A stretch of DNA of 64,000 nt from Erythrocercus mccallii. Lineage: Eukaryota > Chordata > Aves > Passeriformes > Dicruridae. Positions 27,737 to 42,700 of the stretch are shown piece by piece (position 1 is the first letter of the stretch; each line of letters opens with the position of its first letter). The stretch is taken from assembly GCA_013397435.1 (NCBI GenBank), contig VZRG01001324.1, positions 70,844 through 134,843 of the forward strand, written 5' to 3'. Both the position numbers and the translations under genes were made by a program. The notes beneath the pieces were generated by a model. It was not told the origin of the DNA. It was given only the letters and a program-made list of their open reading frames with translations, and ran no database searches.

Positions 27737-30700
27737 CTGGACACATCAGTGAAGGAAAGAAACCAAGTACACTTTCGATGACACAATGATAAAGACACTG
27801 TTCTCTTCTAGGAGGACAAGATTTCTAAGTCATGGTGAGCACAGATTATACAGTGTGTTGCACAATAAAATTGTTGGAAATAACGGCAGAGCACAAGCTG
27901 CCTACAGAAGCACAAATTGCACAAATCTTCAATCTGATCAGTACTACTGCCACATGCATATGACGTGACAGCACTGCTAAGACAAGCTTAAATCCTGCAA
28001 ACATAACCAATTTTCTAGTGTCTCAGAAGAATTTATACTTTTATGTCCCTTGATAAAAAAGGATTATTGAGATTTTTTCTGAGGTTTCATGGCACCACCT
28101 TCTTACTTTTTATTCACTCTGCCTTTGTTGCTGCCTGCCTGATATACGCGTTTATATTCCTGAGTTAGAGAATTCAATTTATTGTGCCAATTAACAGTGG
28201 AGCTTGTAAAAAAGGAAAGGCCAGGAAAGCCAGGTATAGTATTAGAGCATGTAATTATCCTTCCTTTAGTTAAGCCTATTTTTGTACAGCTATTCATTTC
28301 TTCTCTGTGGCAGCACTACTGCTGTAGCCATGAGTTTTGGTTCCAATGCTCATCTATTAAATATTTTTTAGACCTCAGTTCAGGATCAGGACAAAGAAGC
28401 AGAATGGGTGTCCTGTGGAAAGTAAGTTCTCAGCTCTAAGGTACTGGAACATAATGAACTACTGCTTCTATTTCTCCATCTGCTCTCTAGGTCACAGCCC
28501 TCCTCCCATCTGTTCCCCAGTAATGCTCTACCACTATCCAGCAGCTATACCAACTTTGATGATTTAACCAGTTTCACCTTGTTTTATGGACTTCTGGTTC
28601 TGTTTCAGACCCAAGCAACCCCTACAGACAAAAGCCGTTCTCTTACCTCACCACTCGCAGCCCAACAATTTCAACTGATCTATTTCTTAGACACTGTCAG
28701 TATATTAAGGTTGTTTAAAGTAATTTTTCTGGAATCAGTTAATCAGTGCACGTGAAACTGTATTTTAAAACCCCTGGTTCATAAATCCTGTAAGCCTTTC
28801 CATGTCAAGCTTGAGGAAAATGAGAAAGGATACTGGATAATATCATCCACCTGGTCTGAGGAAGCTGCATCTGCATTTGGTTCCTCAGCTGCCATCACCA
28901 CAGTTGAGAAAGCCTAGAAAGGGAAAAGCAGCACAGATTTATTCCAGTTCATAGACAGACATCTGCATATAAAATAGTGAGCTCTGAGCTGAAGGCTATA
29001 ACTCAGGGGGAGTAAGATCTTGAAGGAGAATGATCTTGAAGGAGAACTCTAGGAGCATGTCAGTTCAGCAGCAATCAAATAGCAAGTAAGGTTACATATT
29101 ACCATGCCTGGAATACAGAATGCAAGACATCACTCTGTGAACTCATGTGCCTGCATTTTAAATCTGAAACAGTTCTGGGTCCTGACCCATTCTCACTGAA
29201 ACCACAGAACTAAAAAAATATTCTCAAAGTGAGACCACTTAAATATTCTGGGGACGTGATAGAGGTACGTTGGCTGTGAAGAAATCTATAAAACTGAGGG
29301 ACAGCAAGAGTCTGGGTAGGGATATACAATACACAAGCAAGGCAGCAGCAAACAAAACACGCCTGGAACAAGTAAAAGGATCATCCTCTAAACTGCAGGT
29401 AGTTAAGCTACAGAGTTTCTTGCAGAAGATGCTGTGGTTCTAAAATGTATTGGTAATGACATCCAGGTAGGTTTACAAAATACAGAACCACTCAAGTTTA
29501 GGAAACCTTAGAACTAAAATGTTATTGTTAGCCAGGGAGACTTTATCATACTGATGTATGTTCTCTTCATATACTCTCTCTGCTTTTGGCTACAGTATGA
29601 GACCAGTTTTCAAGCTAAAAGGACTCAGGCTTTTCCCTGGCACAAACATTCTCTCCAAGAGCCCTGGTCACCTGTTTCCATAGAAGTGTCACAGAATGCT
29701 TAAAAACAGACAAAAAAAGAAAGGTAATTTTGTTAAGCACAAAGTCTGATCTGTGCCGAGCATAAAATAGAAGCAGAAGCAAAATAGTTTCATCACAGAG
29801 CAAGAGAGCTGAAAATAAATGATTCACAATAGAGAAAGACTTACTGAAGTTACTGTGGGCTCTTGTGGTCTTGTGGACCAAGGTATGTAATGATTTAAGC
29901 TGTCAAAAGGGGCACTAAAGAAAAGCAGACATGCAGCTAAAAGAAAAATCAGAATACTGAAAGCAGGTAAAGGTACTGTTTGCATCATCACATACCTCTA
30001 ACCAATCAACGAGATTAATCAATCTGCCACATTCCAAATGAAGCTTATATACTATGCATATGTCAGGGGCTTTATTAGAAATGCCTCCTCCATCACATTT
30101 CAAAGCTTGATTCTGATGAAAAAAAATTGAAGGCAGTAACTTTGATCAGTGTCTAATCTTGAGCAATTCTAAGGGCTAGATAAAGCATTATTTCAGATAA
30201 TTCAGATATTCAGTAGGTATTTTAAGCAAATGTTTACTGTTTGCATGTTTAATGGCAAGTTGATGGTACAAAGAAAGAAAAACCCCCAAAAACAAATAGG
30301 AAAATAAGAAGCATACTATTAAAAAAACCAACAAAACCTCCCCACAGCTACTTCACTCTTGGTGTTCCTTCTATAACATTTATGCAGTATCTACTGTGAG
30401 TTATTATATCTATATTATATATATTATATATATATCTACTATGAGTATCTACTATGAGTTATTATCTGACTATTCTATTATGGCAATATTTTGCTTGTTC
30501 TATTTACATACGAGAGAGAAATACTCAGTTTTAAGGAGTCAGGAGAAGAAACTAGTCATGATTTGCCATGTAGAAAATAGGAAACTATCCTTTTCCTCCA
30601 GGTCCTTGAAAGGAAGAGGAAGACTAACTGTAGATGTCATATGTACTAAAAATATATTGCTTCTCTCATCTCAGAGTTTTATCTTTAAAATGTAACAATC

Positions 30701-33700
30701 ATTTATCTCTGGCTTGAAACTCAGCATCTGTAAAGGCAAAAGTCTAGTTTCTCACAAAGTATTCTGTATTTCAGGAAATTCATAGAATCATTAAGGTTGG
30801 AAAAGCCCTTAAAGATCATGTGAGTCCAATGATTAACCCAGCACTGCCAAGGCCACCATTAAACTGTGTTCTTTACTGCTACTTTTACATGCCTTTTAAA
30901 TCTCTCTGGGGTGGCAAGTCCACAACTTCCCTGGGCAGTCTGTTCCACTGCCGCTTCTTTCCAGGAAGAATTTTTCCAAATATCCAACCTAAACCTCTTT
31001 TGGTGCAGCTTGAGGCCATTTTCTCTTGTCCTGTTGCAGATTCCCTGGGAGAAGAAGCCAAACCTCACCTGGCTACAACCTCCTTTCAGGCAGCTGTAGT
31101 GAGTGATAAGGTCTCTCCTGAGACTCATTTTCTCCAGGCTGAACAACTCCTGCTCTCTCAGCTGCTCCTCTTAGTACTCTTCACCAGCTTTGTTGTCCTT
31201 TTCTGGATATGCTCCAGCACCTCAATGTCCTTTTTAAAGTGAGGTGCCCAGAACTGAACACAGAACTCAAGATGTGGCTTCACCAGTGCTGAGGACAGGG
31301 GGAAAATCCCTGCCCTGCTCCTGCTGGCCACACTTGCTGATACAGCCCAGGTGCCATTGGCCTTCTTGGCCACACCTGGCTCATGTTCAGCCATTCTTGA
31401 CCAGCACCCCCAGGCCCTTTTCTGCTGGGCAGCTTTCCAGCCTCTTGGATTCAGGTCAGATTCAGGTCATCAGCACTGAACCATTTACTTGGGAAACTGA
31501 AAAGCCACTGGAGCCAGAGGCAAAAGTCTCTGTACAGCTGCAGAAATTTACAGCATTTCATTTCAGTTTTATGCTCTCTCTGTCTTAACATGAAAACAAC
31601 CACTAATCATTCCTTTCAGCTCATAGAAGCTTGTTCTAAAATGCTTTCATATGCTAGTAAAATATACAAGCAACTTTTGGGAAGTTATAAAGCTGTAGCA
31701 ATGACAGACACCTTCAGAAGAAAAATGCTTTTTAAGACAGGAAAGAAGGCTAGGCAAAGAATAAAACTTTTCTCAAGAATCTTTAGTTTATACATAGATC
31801 TCAATTCCTGCAAAGTTTGGACTCCGGCACTTATGAGACATGTCAATTTCCAGAACACTTAGCAATTTTCAAGTTTATTTACACTCCTCTACAAGGAACA
31901 TAAAAGCTGTAGACTTTAGGTTAATATCTGTCAGTTCATTATAAGATGGTTTCCAAAAAAATTCAGAGAAATAGGGCTAACCCCAATGTTACAATGCTGA
32001 CATTAGTTTATCAGGCACTCAGGATCAGTGAAACCAGAATAATGCTGGGTTTAGTGCAGTTTTCTTTGAGGTTCTCCCCCCACCCGATAAATATGACCCT
32101 TGGTTCATGTTTTGCTAAATAAATAACTGAACTGGACTCCTGGAAGCAGTGCACCATATATTAATCATTCACTGGGACTCTACTGAAGCACTTTTCTGTC
32201 CTGGCCTTCTGGAAGGAACAGTTCTGGAGAACTTTGCTCTGGTCACAGTGCAGAAAAACACAAATCATGCAGAAGTCATAGAAAATATTTGACTCACATG
32301 GATCAAAATGCTAAGCAAGGTACTCAGCCAACACTGCTACTGTTAGAACCTATGCCAAAACTTCACAATATTCTCAGAAAACATTGGAAAGATGTTAAAG
32401 CATGTCCAAGTACGAAGTACAGGAAGACAGAGGGCTTTAAATCTTGTCAACTCAAAGAGAACAGAATACTTATTAAAGACATCAGTAGTTAGATTTTCTT
32501 GGCTGTCCTAGTCTATATATTTACAGGTTTTCTAAAAATATAAATTACTGAGGTTCATCTTAACGGTAACTTGCTAACTCCTGTTCTCATAAATAAGCTC
32601 TATAAATGGTTTTAGTAATAACTCCTGCACATGGCAAAACTGATAACCCTCATTCAAATTGAGGACAGTGCCAACAAACCCAGTACAAATCAGGCTGCAG
32701 ATTTCAAAGGCTGATCTTTATCAGCCTTTACAGTTCCTGATAGTATTTGCTTTGACTCAAGTAGTGCATTACTCAGATACAGCTACAACCAATACTTTCT
32801 TCAAAATTATGATCAGCTTCTTAAGCAAAATCTTAGGCATAAGAACAACTTCAAGTACCTTTCATAACCAAGGACAAAAAGAAATGTATGTTTGCTCTTC
32901 TTCCAAATCCTAGTCTATTTCTTTCTTTTGGTCATCCTTTCAGTTTGACTTATGAAAGACATGGAGAAGTCTGCTTTTTTCTTCTATAAAAGGGCAGGGT
33001 TAGGCTGATAGAATTAAGAAATATCCTTTTCTTGGAGTCAGAAAACATTGGATATCAATGCACAACAAGTATTAAAATCAAATTACAGAGGAAAACAAAT
33101 GACTTGGTTAAATATGCTGTATTTATGCTATTTTAATGTTATGACTCCACCTGAACAGCCTTTACCTTACAGCTAATCTACATAGTGAGGACTGAGCATC
33201 AGCCCTATTAATAAAGTCTCTGGAAAGAGTAACAGACACTTTATTTTTCCCTGTGGACAGCCATCCTAATAATAGTGGAGGACAAAATTACTTTTCTGCT
33301 ACATCTACAGAAGAAAGAAAATATCATGACTAGAACATGCTCTGAAAAGTGGATTCCTCCTACAGAACTCTTTCCAGAATTACCTTCGCCCGATAGATTC
33401 CCCAGCTCTTTGAACAAAGTCCCCAGCACTTGCTAGTCCTCTGCAAAACAGCTGAATATGTGCCAAGCTTCATGAAACTCATGACTCAGCCTTGCACACC
33501 ATCCTCACACAGCCTTCCAGAACTACTCCAGCACCCAAACAGCCCATTTGTTTCTTACCTTCAGGTACCAGTGTGGGTTATTTAAAGCCGTGTGCAGTGC
33601 AGTCCTGGGGGCAGCATTCAAGTGCCCTCTGAGAACAGTGGCTGCATTGAAATACACAATCTCATGCAGGGTCCTGTTGCTTGCAGGAACAAGGTATTTT

Positions 33701-36700
33701 CTGAAAAAGCATCAGGTATGGGGAGAGTGGAGGAGACAAGCTTCAGCTTAAGGGAAACAGCACAAGTCTGCTGCAGTCAGGCTACAAAAATGCATGTTCC
33801 CCACCCAGTACTGAAAAAACTCTCTGAAAAACAAGATAAACAGCACTGAAAAGAACCTTTAATGTTATTACAAATGCTACATCTAATGGATTTAGCATAG
33901 AACTCTATCTGGGACACTGACAAATTCAAAAATAAGGGCAGCATCTGCAGTGCTAACCCAAGTCAAGTACTCCACAGATCTTGCTTATCCATCTCAAAGC
34001 CTCATCATGAGTCTCTGCTCATCTTTGTCTTCCTGTCTGAAGCTTGCCAGTCATACTTCTATTAGCTTCTCTGCCTCCCCCCTACCCTCTATAATTAACA
34101 AGTGCCTTCACCTCTTCCCCCACCACAACAAGCCTTTCATATTTTTCACTGCAGAGCTGCCTCCAAAACTGCATCTGCTATGGCTTGCTCACCAAAACAA
34201 TTTCCAAAATGGACAGGATATCATCACACTTGACGTCTGTACAGTTTCATAAGTAGAACAGATCAGCAAAGATTAGGGTAAAGACTTGACTTTATTTTTC
34301 CACTTATACCCACTCCTCCCTCAACACTGTCTCAGTAGCCAAAGTAAGCTGGTCAATTTGTATCCTAATTATTTCAACTGATCTATTGGAAAAGAGGTGT
34401 GGTTTGTTTGGTTTTGGTTTTTTTTATTTATTATTTTTTGAGTCCTCAAAGAAAGAATAGGAAGGGGGAAAAAAAAAAAGTGTGCCACAGGGACCGATGC
34501 AATTTTCACAAGATTAACATGTTAGTAAAATTTCATTTGCAACTTATGGCACAAACTAATGCAGGAATATAAAACAGGAAGGCTCACCTTACAAGTCTGT
34601 CTATATAGTCAACAACTTCAAAACGAAGCATTTCAAACTTAGTCAGTTTCTTAGACCTCCTTGATTCCTTCAACTCCAACAAAGTCTTTAAAAAAAAGTG
34701 GTGCATAAGACTACATGGGAGGCAGTTACTCTCTGGAGAACACAATCTATATGTTTAACATGTATAATTATTTTTTGCTGGCATGTTCTCACTGATGATG
34801 TTCGAAATTTAATCATGCAGTTATTTTTATTTAGGCCAATATATTCAGTTCTCAAACCCGTAGGAGTTCCAAGAAATTCAAAGAAATATGTGTTAGGCAG
34901 AATGTCTAAATTACAAGTTAAATAAAAATAAATAAAAAGCAAACATCTAATTTGCATTTTAAAATCCTGGTTTATGATAGATATTTTCTATAATTTTCTA
35001 TGTGTCAGGAAGGCCTGAAATACATAGTTGGTACTTATTCATTCATTTTTAAGATGAGACACTCACACACAACCCTTTACTCAGCGCTCCAGCAAGCTGG
35101 GAAGAACTAACCACGAGCATTTTAAAACATTAATTTAAGGAACCAGTCAGTAAAGCCTAGGCAGGCCTAACCTTCTGAAGGTGATAAAGGTCTGTCTTCT
35201 TCTGGAGCTCCTTTTGTGACGATACGGACACATCTTGTTCTTGGGAAGCTTCTGCTACTAGAACAAAACTAATGTTTGATATGTGGGGTAGACTAAACCT
35301 TCTAACCCAAGCAATCTTCAAAGTAGTCAGTAGTTCCTTCTGCACACAGACCCAATCACAGGCAGCTTTTGGGTCTTGCATCTTGCATAAGATTGTTAAA
35401 AAAGGAGTCTGCAATACAGCTTAGCCAACAGTGATTAAGCAATATTCAGCCCTGAGCAAAGGCCCAGCACAAGCCTTGCACATCACTTTAATTCTGTTTA
35501 GGCCATCCTAGGTCATACTCTCAACATTTGTTAATTGGACAGATTAGGACTAGGTACTACTAAAACTTTTAGAATATTCAAAAAGCCACATGCTGCATTT
35601 TTTCCCCTTCTCATGTGAAAAATAATGAGTAAGAAATTACTTCTCCCTACCTAACCCAGAAACTGCAACGAGAGCAGCAAATGGAAGCATGCTAAGGTAC
35701 TTCACTGCCCAGTTTTATTCTCACCCTTATTTATAAGAAAATGTCAACTTCATGGACATGTAGTTTGGTGATCAATTGCACCAATTATTAGTAATTTTTA
35801 GATAAAAACAAAGAAGCAAAACCTCCCAAAGCACAATCAGGGCTAGGATGAGTGATAATAGATTTCTTGCCTTACTTAAGAAGATGGCAGATGGAGATTC
35901 CACCCACATGTCACAGGTAAAGCTCTATCAGCAGTGACAATCATGATATTTAAAAGGTTTCTGGTGACCTGCAGAGAACAGGTCTGGTATCTTCCAGGGT
36001 CCTCTGGACATTTGACTGAGTGTTGAAAACTTCAAATCAGAAAACTTCCTCTCCACTAGCACACCAATATATTTTTTTATTTTCCAAATCCTTCAGCTCA
36101 AAATAGACTGAACATGAAGATATTTTGTTTGTTCAAGCTTCATGATTTTATGTTTTTCAGTTCATTAGGCAGTCAGGACAGTGGACTTTGTTGTTGTTAT
36201 AAAAAGTAGTATTTTGGACTATCACTCTAAGAGCTCTGTGGGCAATTTAGGTACATCACATTTTTGGCAGACATCTGAGAACCCTCACTAAAGATCAATA
36301 CCATCACATAAATATAAAGTAAGAGGTTATCTAACTCAGCAATCTATTCACGTACAGTACATCTTAACTTCCTCTTCTCACTTTGAAAACAAACTAAGAT
36401 TCATGGATTCAGTAGACTGTCTCTATTTTAAAACTATCTTCAAATCCTAAATGAAAATAAATACTGTCTTTTTTGCTTTATAGTTCTGCAAGTTCTGAAT
36501 CCCCAGAATTGTTGTTCCTTATTTATTTCCTCAAGGTAAGAATCCAACTACTTAAAAGCCTTTTGCTTTAATTCCTTTTTTTCTGAACTGGACAAACCTT
36601 TAGTTTTCCATTATAGTTCAGATTCCTCCATGCTGGTACCAGCAGTGACATACACAGCTTTTTCAAATTGATGACCTATTTTCTCTACCACAGTTCTGCT

Positions 36701-39700
36701 TTTACTACAACTATTACAACATATGGTAAAGACAAGAGCTGATTCTTTTGGACAACCCTCAGTTAACCTTACAGTGTAATGTGACTACTTTCATTTAATA
36801 TTGACTGCATTTGAGGGTTGTTGTCTACTTGTCCAAATGCCATATAGCAACCACACTGATTAAGAGCTTAATTAATATGCATAAAACAGACCAGATGATA
36901 ACCAATTAATCTTCAAAAGCCTATCTTTCGGGAGTGCTTCTCCATAATTCAGGGCAAGCAATGACATTCCTATTCCGGAAGAATGCTGGAATACATCACA
37001 CTCCTACTTCAGAGAGACTGCAGCAGTTTCAGTTAACCTGCCTCCAAAAGACAGAATGCTGCTACTCATTTGCCTTGCTAAACTTTGAATTATGTCCTCT
37101 ACTACGAACAATCAAATCTAGGGGCTTGATAAGTCACAGCCTGTCAGCAGAGCTGACAACTGGCACTTGGGGTCCTAGCTCTGAACATGCAGGGGAAGGA
37201 GCCTTACATACATGTGGGTTAAATACCATGTCATAAGGAAGCCTGCTGCTATTTATCTTTAAAAACAGTTTTTTAACAACAGCAGCATCTGCTAAAATGG
37301 TCAAAATACATGTATGAGAGATTTAGGGGATAATCAGATTTGCTATCTGTCCAATTTCTTATATTACATCACTCTTATGTATTATAAAAGACACAAACCA
37401 CAAACCAGCAGAGAATATAAACATTTCCTAAATTTGTGATGTATTCAAAAAATATTTGCATCCTGCAAATATGATGGTTTAATACAATGTCAGGTCATCT
37501 CAGGGAAAACAGTCACATTACTCATTGGTCAGATTACAAAACAGCATTTATATAATTTGCAATGGAATACATGATGGTAAACACCCACCTTCTAGATTCT
37601 GAAACTGGGTCAAGAACTCTTTCAACTTTTCTACTGTCTTATCAAACTCCTTTCCAGAAGATGACATCAAAATTTCCACACATTGTTGGAGCATGGTTAC
37701 CAAATCAGTCTTATTCAACATCCTAAAAGACACAATTGTTGGCTGAAGTTGAAATGCAGAATGATGAAACAGCTTTCAATGTTCTTAGTTGAAAAAGTTA
37801 AAAAAATAATTTGAAAAACTCTCTTTAAAAGAAAAAATCTCCAGGATTTCAAGCATTCAATCTTGTAGCAAAGACAAATATTTTTCCTGCTGTCATTAAT
37901 AGAAAGAAACAAATCAATTAGGTTTGGTGATGACGTCCTTCATGCTTTCCTGCAGAACAGTAGTTTTCCTGATTATCTAAAAACACTTACTGGACACAGG
38001 AGCTGCAATTTTTGAAACTGTGAGTCAGACATCAAAACAAAAAAACAAAAAAACCCCCAACACCCAAACCCCAATCATGGTAGGGTTCAGAACTCATTCC
38101 CAAAACCAGTAAATAAAATGGTTAAAAAAACCCCTATGTAAACACATCCACAAAATTAATCTCTATGGGTCACAATGACTCTCAAATGAAATATTTTTTG
38201 AAATGTTTCTCTCTATTTAATTGCTGTAAATCTAACCATCACTAGAATCCCAGAACCATTCAAGTTGGAAGGGATCTCTTGAGATCATCTAGCCCAACCT
38301 CCAGCTCAGCATTTACTTACTCTTTAGTTATTAGGGCCTTCCCCATATGTCATCAAGCACTGCCCAGTCTCAAAATCTTAATTTAAAAGATGTCAAAGCA
38401 ATGATGGTGGTCAGTGTCTCAACTCAAGTGAGTTTCCATATCAGCTACCTAAAAACTGACTAGAGAAATTTAAGGAAGAATTCAGAAGAGGCTGGGGAAG
38501 CTCTGTGGATATCTGGAGGGACAATTGCAATTTGAGCTTTGGTTTCTAACTGGCAATTGATACTAAATGCTTATAAAGGATAAAATTTAAAACTTCAGTT
38601 TATCTGCTTCAGGGTTACAGATTTTTGCATATCAGGTATTGCCTTCAAATGCACTTGTTTTATACAGGAAAGCATCAGGAGTTAACAACAGAAAGGGTAA
38701 CCTCGACCACACAAAACATTTTGAAACTGACTTGTATAATGGTAAACAAGATAGCCTTGTTCCAGGCCAGACAAAACACTGCAGTTAAACACATAATATG
38801 GAGAGAAGATAAGCAGATCTGGAGATCTGTAAATGAGAAAGAACAGATTTATTTCCATAGTATTATTCATAGTATTAAAAGGAAACTGCAAGTTCTAGAA
38901 AAACTTATTTACAACAAAAATGGGATTACAGCTCCCAAAGAAAAGGCAAAGAAAGGCAAGAAGTTATCACATATGAGAAAACAGTAAAGGATCCTTTGCA
39001 ACCCTTTAGGTTTGAAACTACTGCAAGGTATGCCAGGTATCAGTGGGGTTGAGATTTTAGTTTGGTGAGGAGTCAGGCTTAAAGCAGGAAGGAAGATCTC
39101 AGACTACCAAAAGGCAGTAAATAAATGTATCTCTGATTATTCAGACACGTTATGAAAGAGAAGAAAGGAAGCTACAGTGAAGTCCACAGAAACTCCTTCT
39201 GAGTGATGTAGTGGGGAATCACCTGAAGAAGTGACACCAGGTTGGTCAACATCAAAATGACTTAAAGGTTATACAAGGGCAGGACTGAGATAAGCAGCAT
39301 GTGATGAAGAGCCATCCATAAGCAGTAGACAAAAACCAGAGTACAATATCTAGACAGAAGACAATAGGGCAGACAGTCCTTGAAGTTTGGCCACCCAAAA
39401 GGTTGATGAGATGCCTCAGGCAGTTAGCTCCACATAATCAATCAAGTGAGACATTCTCCAATCTTCTTGATGTCTCTCTTCTGATGGGACTAATGCAAAA
39501 TGAACTAACACACATTCTCTCAGTCGCACCATAGTATCTTTTAGACTCTGGAAAACTCAGGTAGAATAACTCCTGTCTAGATTGCTCAAGTCTGATTACC
39601 TGAAACACCCAGCTTTGGGAAGAGCACTTCCTGCAGAAGGGATAAAAGCCTGTCCAGGGAAAGGCTGAAGTAGAGAAGCCAATCACAAAAGAAACACACT

Positions 39701-42700
39701 TCAGCAACTAAAACCTTACTTTCAAACCTAATTCATGAAAGGCAAAAGAGAAACTTTGTTAGAAAATGATAAATTAGCTGATCTAAAGCTTCTCTATTTT
39801 TTATTTTCTAAATACAAGGAAAAAAAAAGATGGATTCCAGAGAAACACTGAAAAGGAATAAGGGATGGGGAAGGGTGAACAAAGACATTAACAGGGTGAT
39901 GTGACTCCTAGGAAGGCAGACATATTAAGGAACAGTAAGTAACTTTTAAACCTGAGCAAAAGGGGGAAAAAAAAGATTGTGAGTAGAAGGGGAAAGACCA
40001 CATTTTATCATTTTTGTCTAAAAGATAGCAGCAAGATTCTATATAGAAAAAGCAGAGACAAGGAATTATTTGTAAAAAGGCAAACGGAAATGACAATCAC
40101 AGCTAGAATTCTAAGTACTTGAAGAAATCGTGTTGGACAAGTTTTGTTAGGGAAATGACAAAATTTCTGGATTAAAAAAAAAGACTCATAGAATCATCAT
40201 CTATGAAAGCAGCGACCATGATCACTGTATTTCTTTCAGAGGCTCCCACAGTGGGAGCCAGGCTGAGAACAACAGGAGGGAGATGAACAGATAAGAATAA
40301 AAGGGGAGCAAGCCAGAATCTGACAGCAGCATCAGCTTTGAGACAGGAGAAGAGACAGATGAATTCAGAGAGGATGAAAGCAAATTAAACACAGGAGAAG
40401 AAAAAGGAGAGAGAAAAACAGCCAACAGTTATTAGGAGGTTACAGACAGACAGTAGAGGAAAGCAGAATGATACATTTGTGGGCAAGAGCTGAGAGGTGA
40501 TTGAGTGCTGTCAAGATTCAGGAGAGTCAGAGAAGGAACATAAAGGAAAGACTGCAAAAATGACAGCTTGAGCATGTAATCCTTTCAAAGGGATGACGGT
40601 AAAGAACGCAGAAAAGTGCAAGAACCACTCAGTATGGCAAAGGTACAGTTTGAAGAGTGTGTTTCCTTGTGTGTGTATCAGCCCAGAAAGCTACCCTCCA
40701 TCCACATCCATAAGGTTTTTCTGTGCGGTTTTACTGTCAGACACATCCAACCAGAGCAGCTCAGGGGGTCTGGAAGGGGCACTTATGGTTACAGGGTTGC
40801 ACTGGTTCCTTGTGCAACAAAGCCAAGGGATCCTTTGAATGAATGCAACTATCAGGAGACAGACACTGCCACGTGTCTGTTTAAAGCACATTTAGAAGTA
40901 TGCAGCTGCAACACTGCAATTGAAAGGTTTTCTATTAAGAAAACTGGCTTTGAAGATTTGGCATTTTAAACACTGACAGACAACACAAGTACAGGCTCTC
41001 CTGAAGTCCTATGCTCACAATGTCACAAAAAATTAACTCAGTCCCTGTAAAAACTGTGAAGGCAAATTAGGAAGAGGAGGAAAGCAGTAAAACGAAAAAG
41101 AAAGGCCTCAGCTACTATTAATTTGGAACAGATTCTAATTGTCACAACAGATTAAAATTTAAAATAACTAAGACTAATAATCTGATTGATAATATCTACC
41201 ACAATCATATTTAAAGTACAAAACCCAACTCGTCCTCATTCACACCAAGTAATCTCAGTGGTTTCAGCAAAATTACTCAAGGCACATGTGATATTAGAAA
41301 CTGGCTGAATTTCACAGAAATCAGAAGAAAACCAAACTAGAAAACAGCAGCCAATTACACTTGCAAACAACCCAAAAAACTAGCTGTGAACAGGTAATAT
41401 CCTCAGCTTTAAGTTCCAGAATAACTGATGACTGATATTTTCCATGTGTATGGTGGTATTAAAACAAAATGGGAAAAAAAAATCACCTTGCTAGTTGAAG
41501 AGATGACTCATACTCCTCTGTCTCCCACACTCGGTTTTCCAAACAAGCACAGTGCAACTCCCTGATCTGTTACACAGAAGGTGAAGAAAGGATAAAGTGT
41601 TTTACAAAGTAATGTGGAAATCTTACAACAAGCTGTTCAAAGCAATATGCAATTCCTTTAGAGACTGTTTTCCAAAGATGCAGAATGATTGCAAAAGGAG
41701 TAAGAGCACTTAATATCTTCCAGAACTAAGCTTCTGCTAGAGACTGTTGCTCTGCATCAGGTTCCAAACAACTAACATTCAGGTGAAGATAACTGCAATG
41801 AACAGAAAAGAACTCCAATCAAATGCCCCAGCATCCTTTTATTCTCAAACAGTGAGACAGTTCTTGCTGCTTTTGTAGTCAGTGACAGACTCTAGCAACA
41901 GTATGGAATACATTGAGAACTGAGAGACAAGTGCACATGCACAGAATATATAATTGCTCTTCTACTGGAAGAAATTGCTTAGCATGAGAAGATGGATTAA
42001 ATGCCATCAGAGCAATAGGACTACTAAGAGCAGAATTATCACTATTCTTCCTACTATTGCTTTTTTTCTGTATAGAAGGTTGCTAAAAGCTCAGTCTCTT
42101 CATCTGAATTTGACGAGTGATCTAATTGGTAGTAGAAGAGTATACATTGTCTGCAATGCATACAGATAATCTGTAATAATGTGGGAAAGTCAATATGTGG
42201 ATTCTTTTGCTTATCTGCGCACCTGCCTACTCCTGGAAACTCCTTCCTGTTGACTGACAAGGATGACTTTACATCCATACCAGAAAAGAAACACATACTC
42301 TCATCCTCTGCCCATAGCAAGAAAGCATCTCTCTCCATTTTAAGAAGCAGGAGACAAAACAGCACATTAGTAAATAAAGAGTAAATATTTATTTAGATGT
42401 CACACTTTGAGGCAAAAAAAAACCCCAAACCAAAACCACAACAACAAAATAACCCAACAAGACCCACATATAACAGTATATCACCTGTTTGCCCAAAGGA
42501 TACTTTGGAAGAGAAGATGTGAAAACATGAAGACATCTCAAAATTGAAACATAATTTTCATGGTAAGCATGTAAGTCCTCCAGCAACTTCTCTGTTTCTT
42601 CCTACAGTGATAGAATAATTTTAAAAGTAATTCTGACATCAATTTAAAACTCTCACAAAGTACTTAAAATTACTCTGAAGTTTTGATATTGTAGTGTGCT

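Noticed and set aside
30820..31242. 140-aa plus-strand frame
   Set aside because: It is the antisense strand of the CR1 element.
38625..38987. 120-aa plus-strand Lys-rich frame in ORC3 intron 13
   Set aside because: Composition-driven open frame in A-rich intronic DNA, antisense to ORC3, without conserved motifs.
40188..40210. Short CATAGAATCATC-like string suggesting another CR1 end
   Set aside because: Too short, and the neighbouring sequence does not match CR1.
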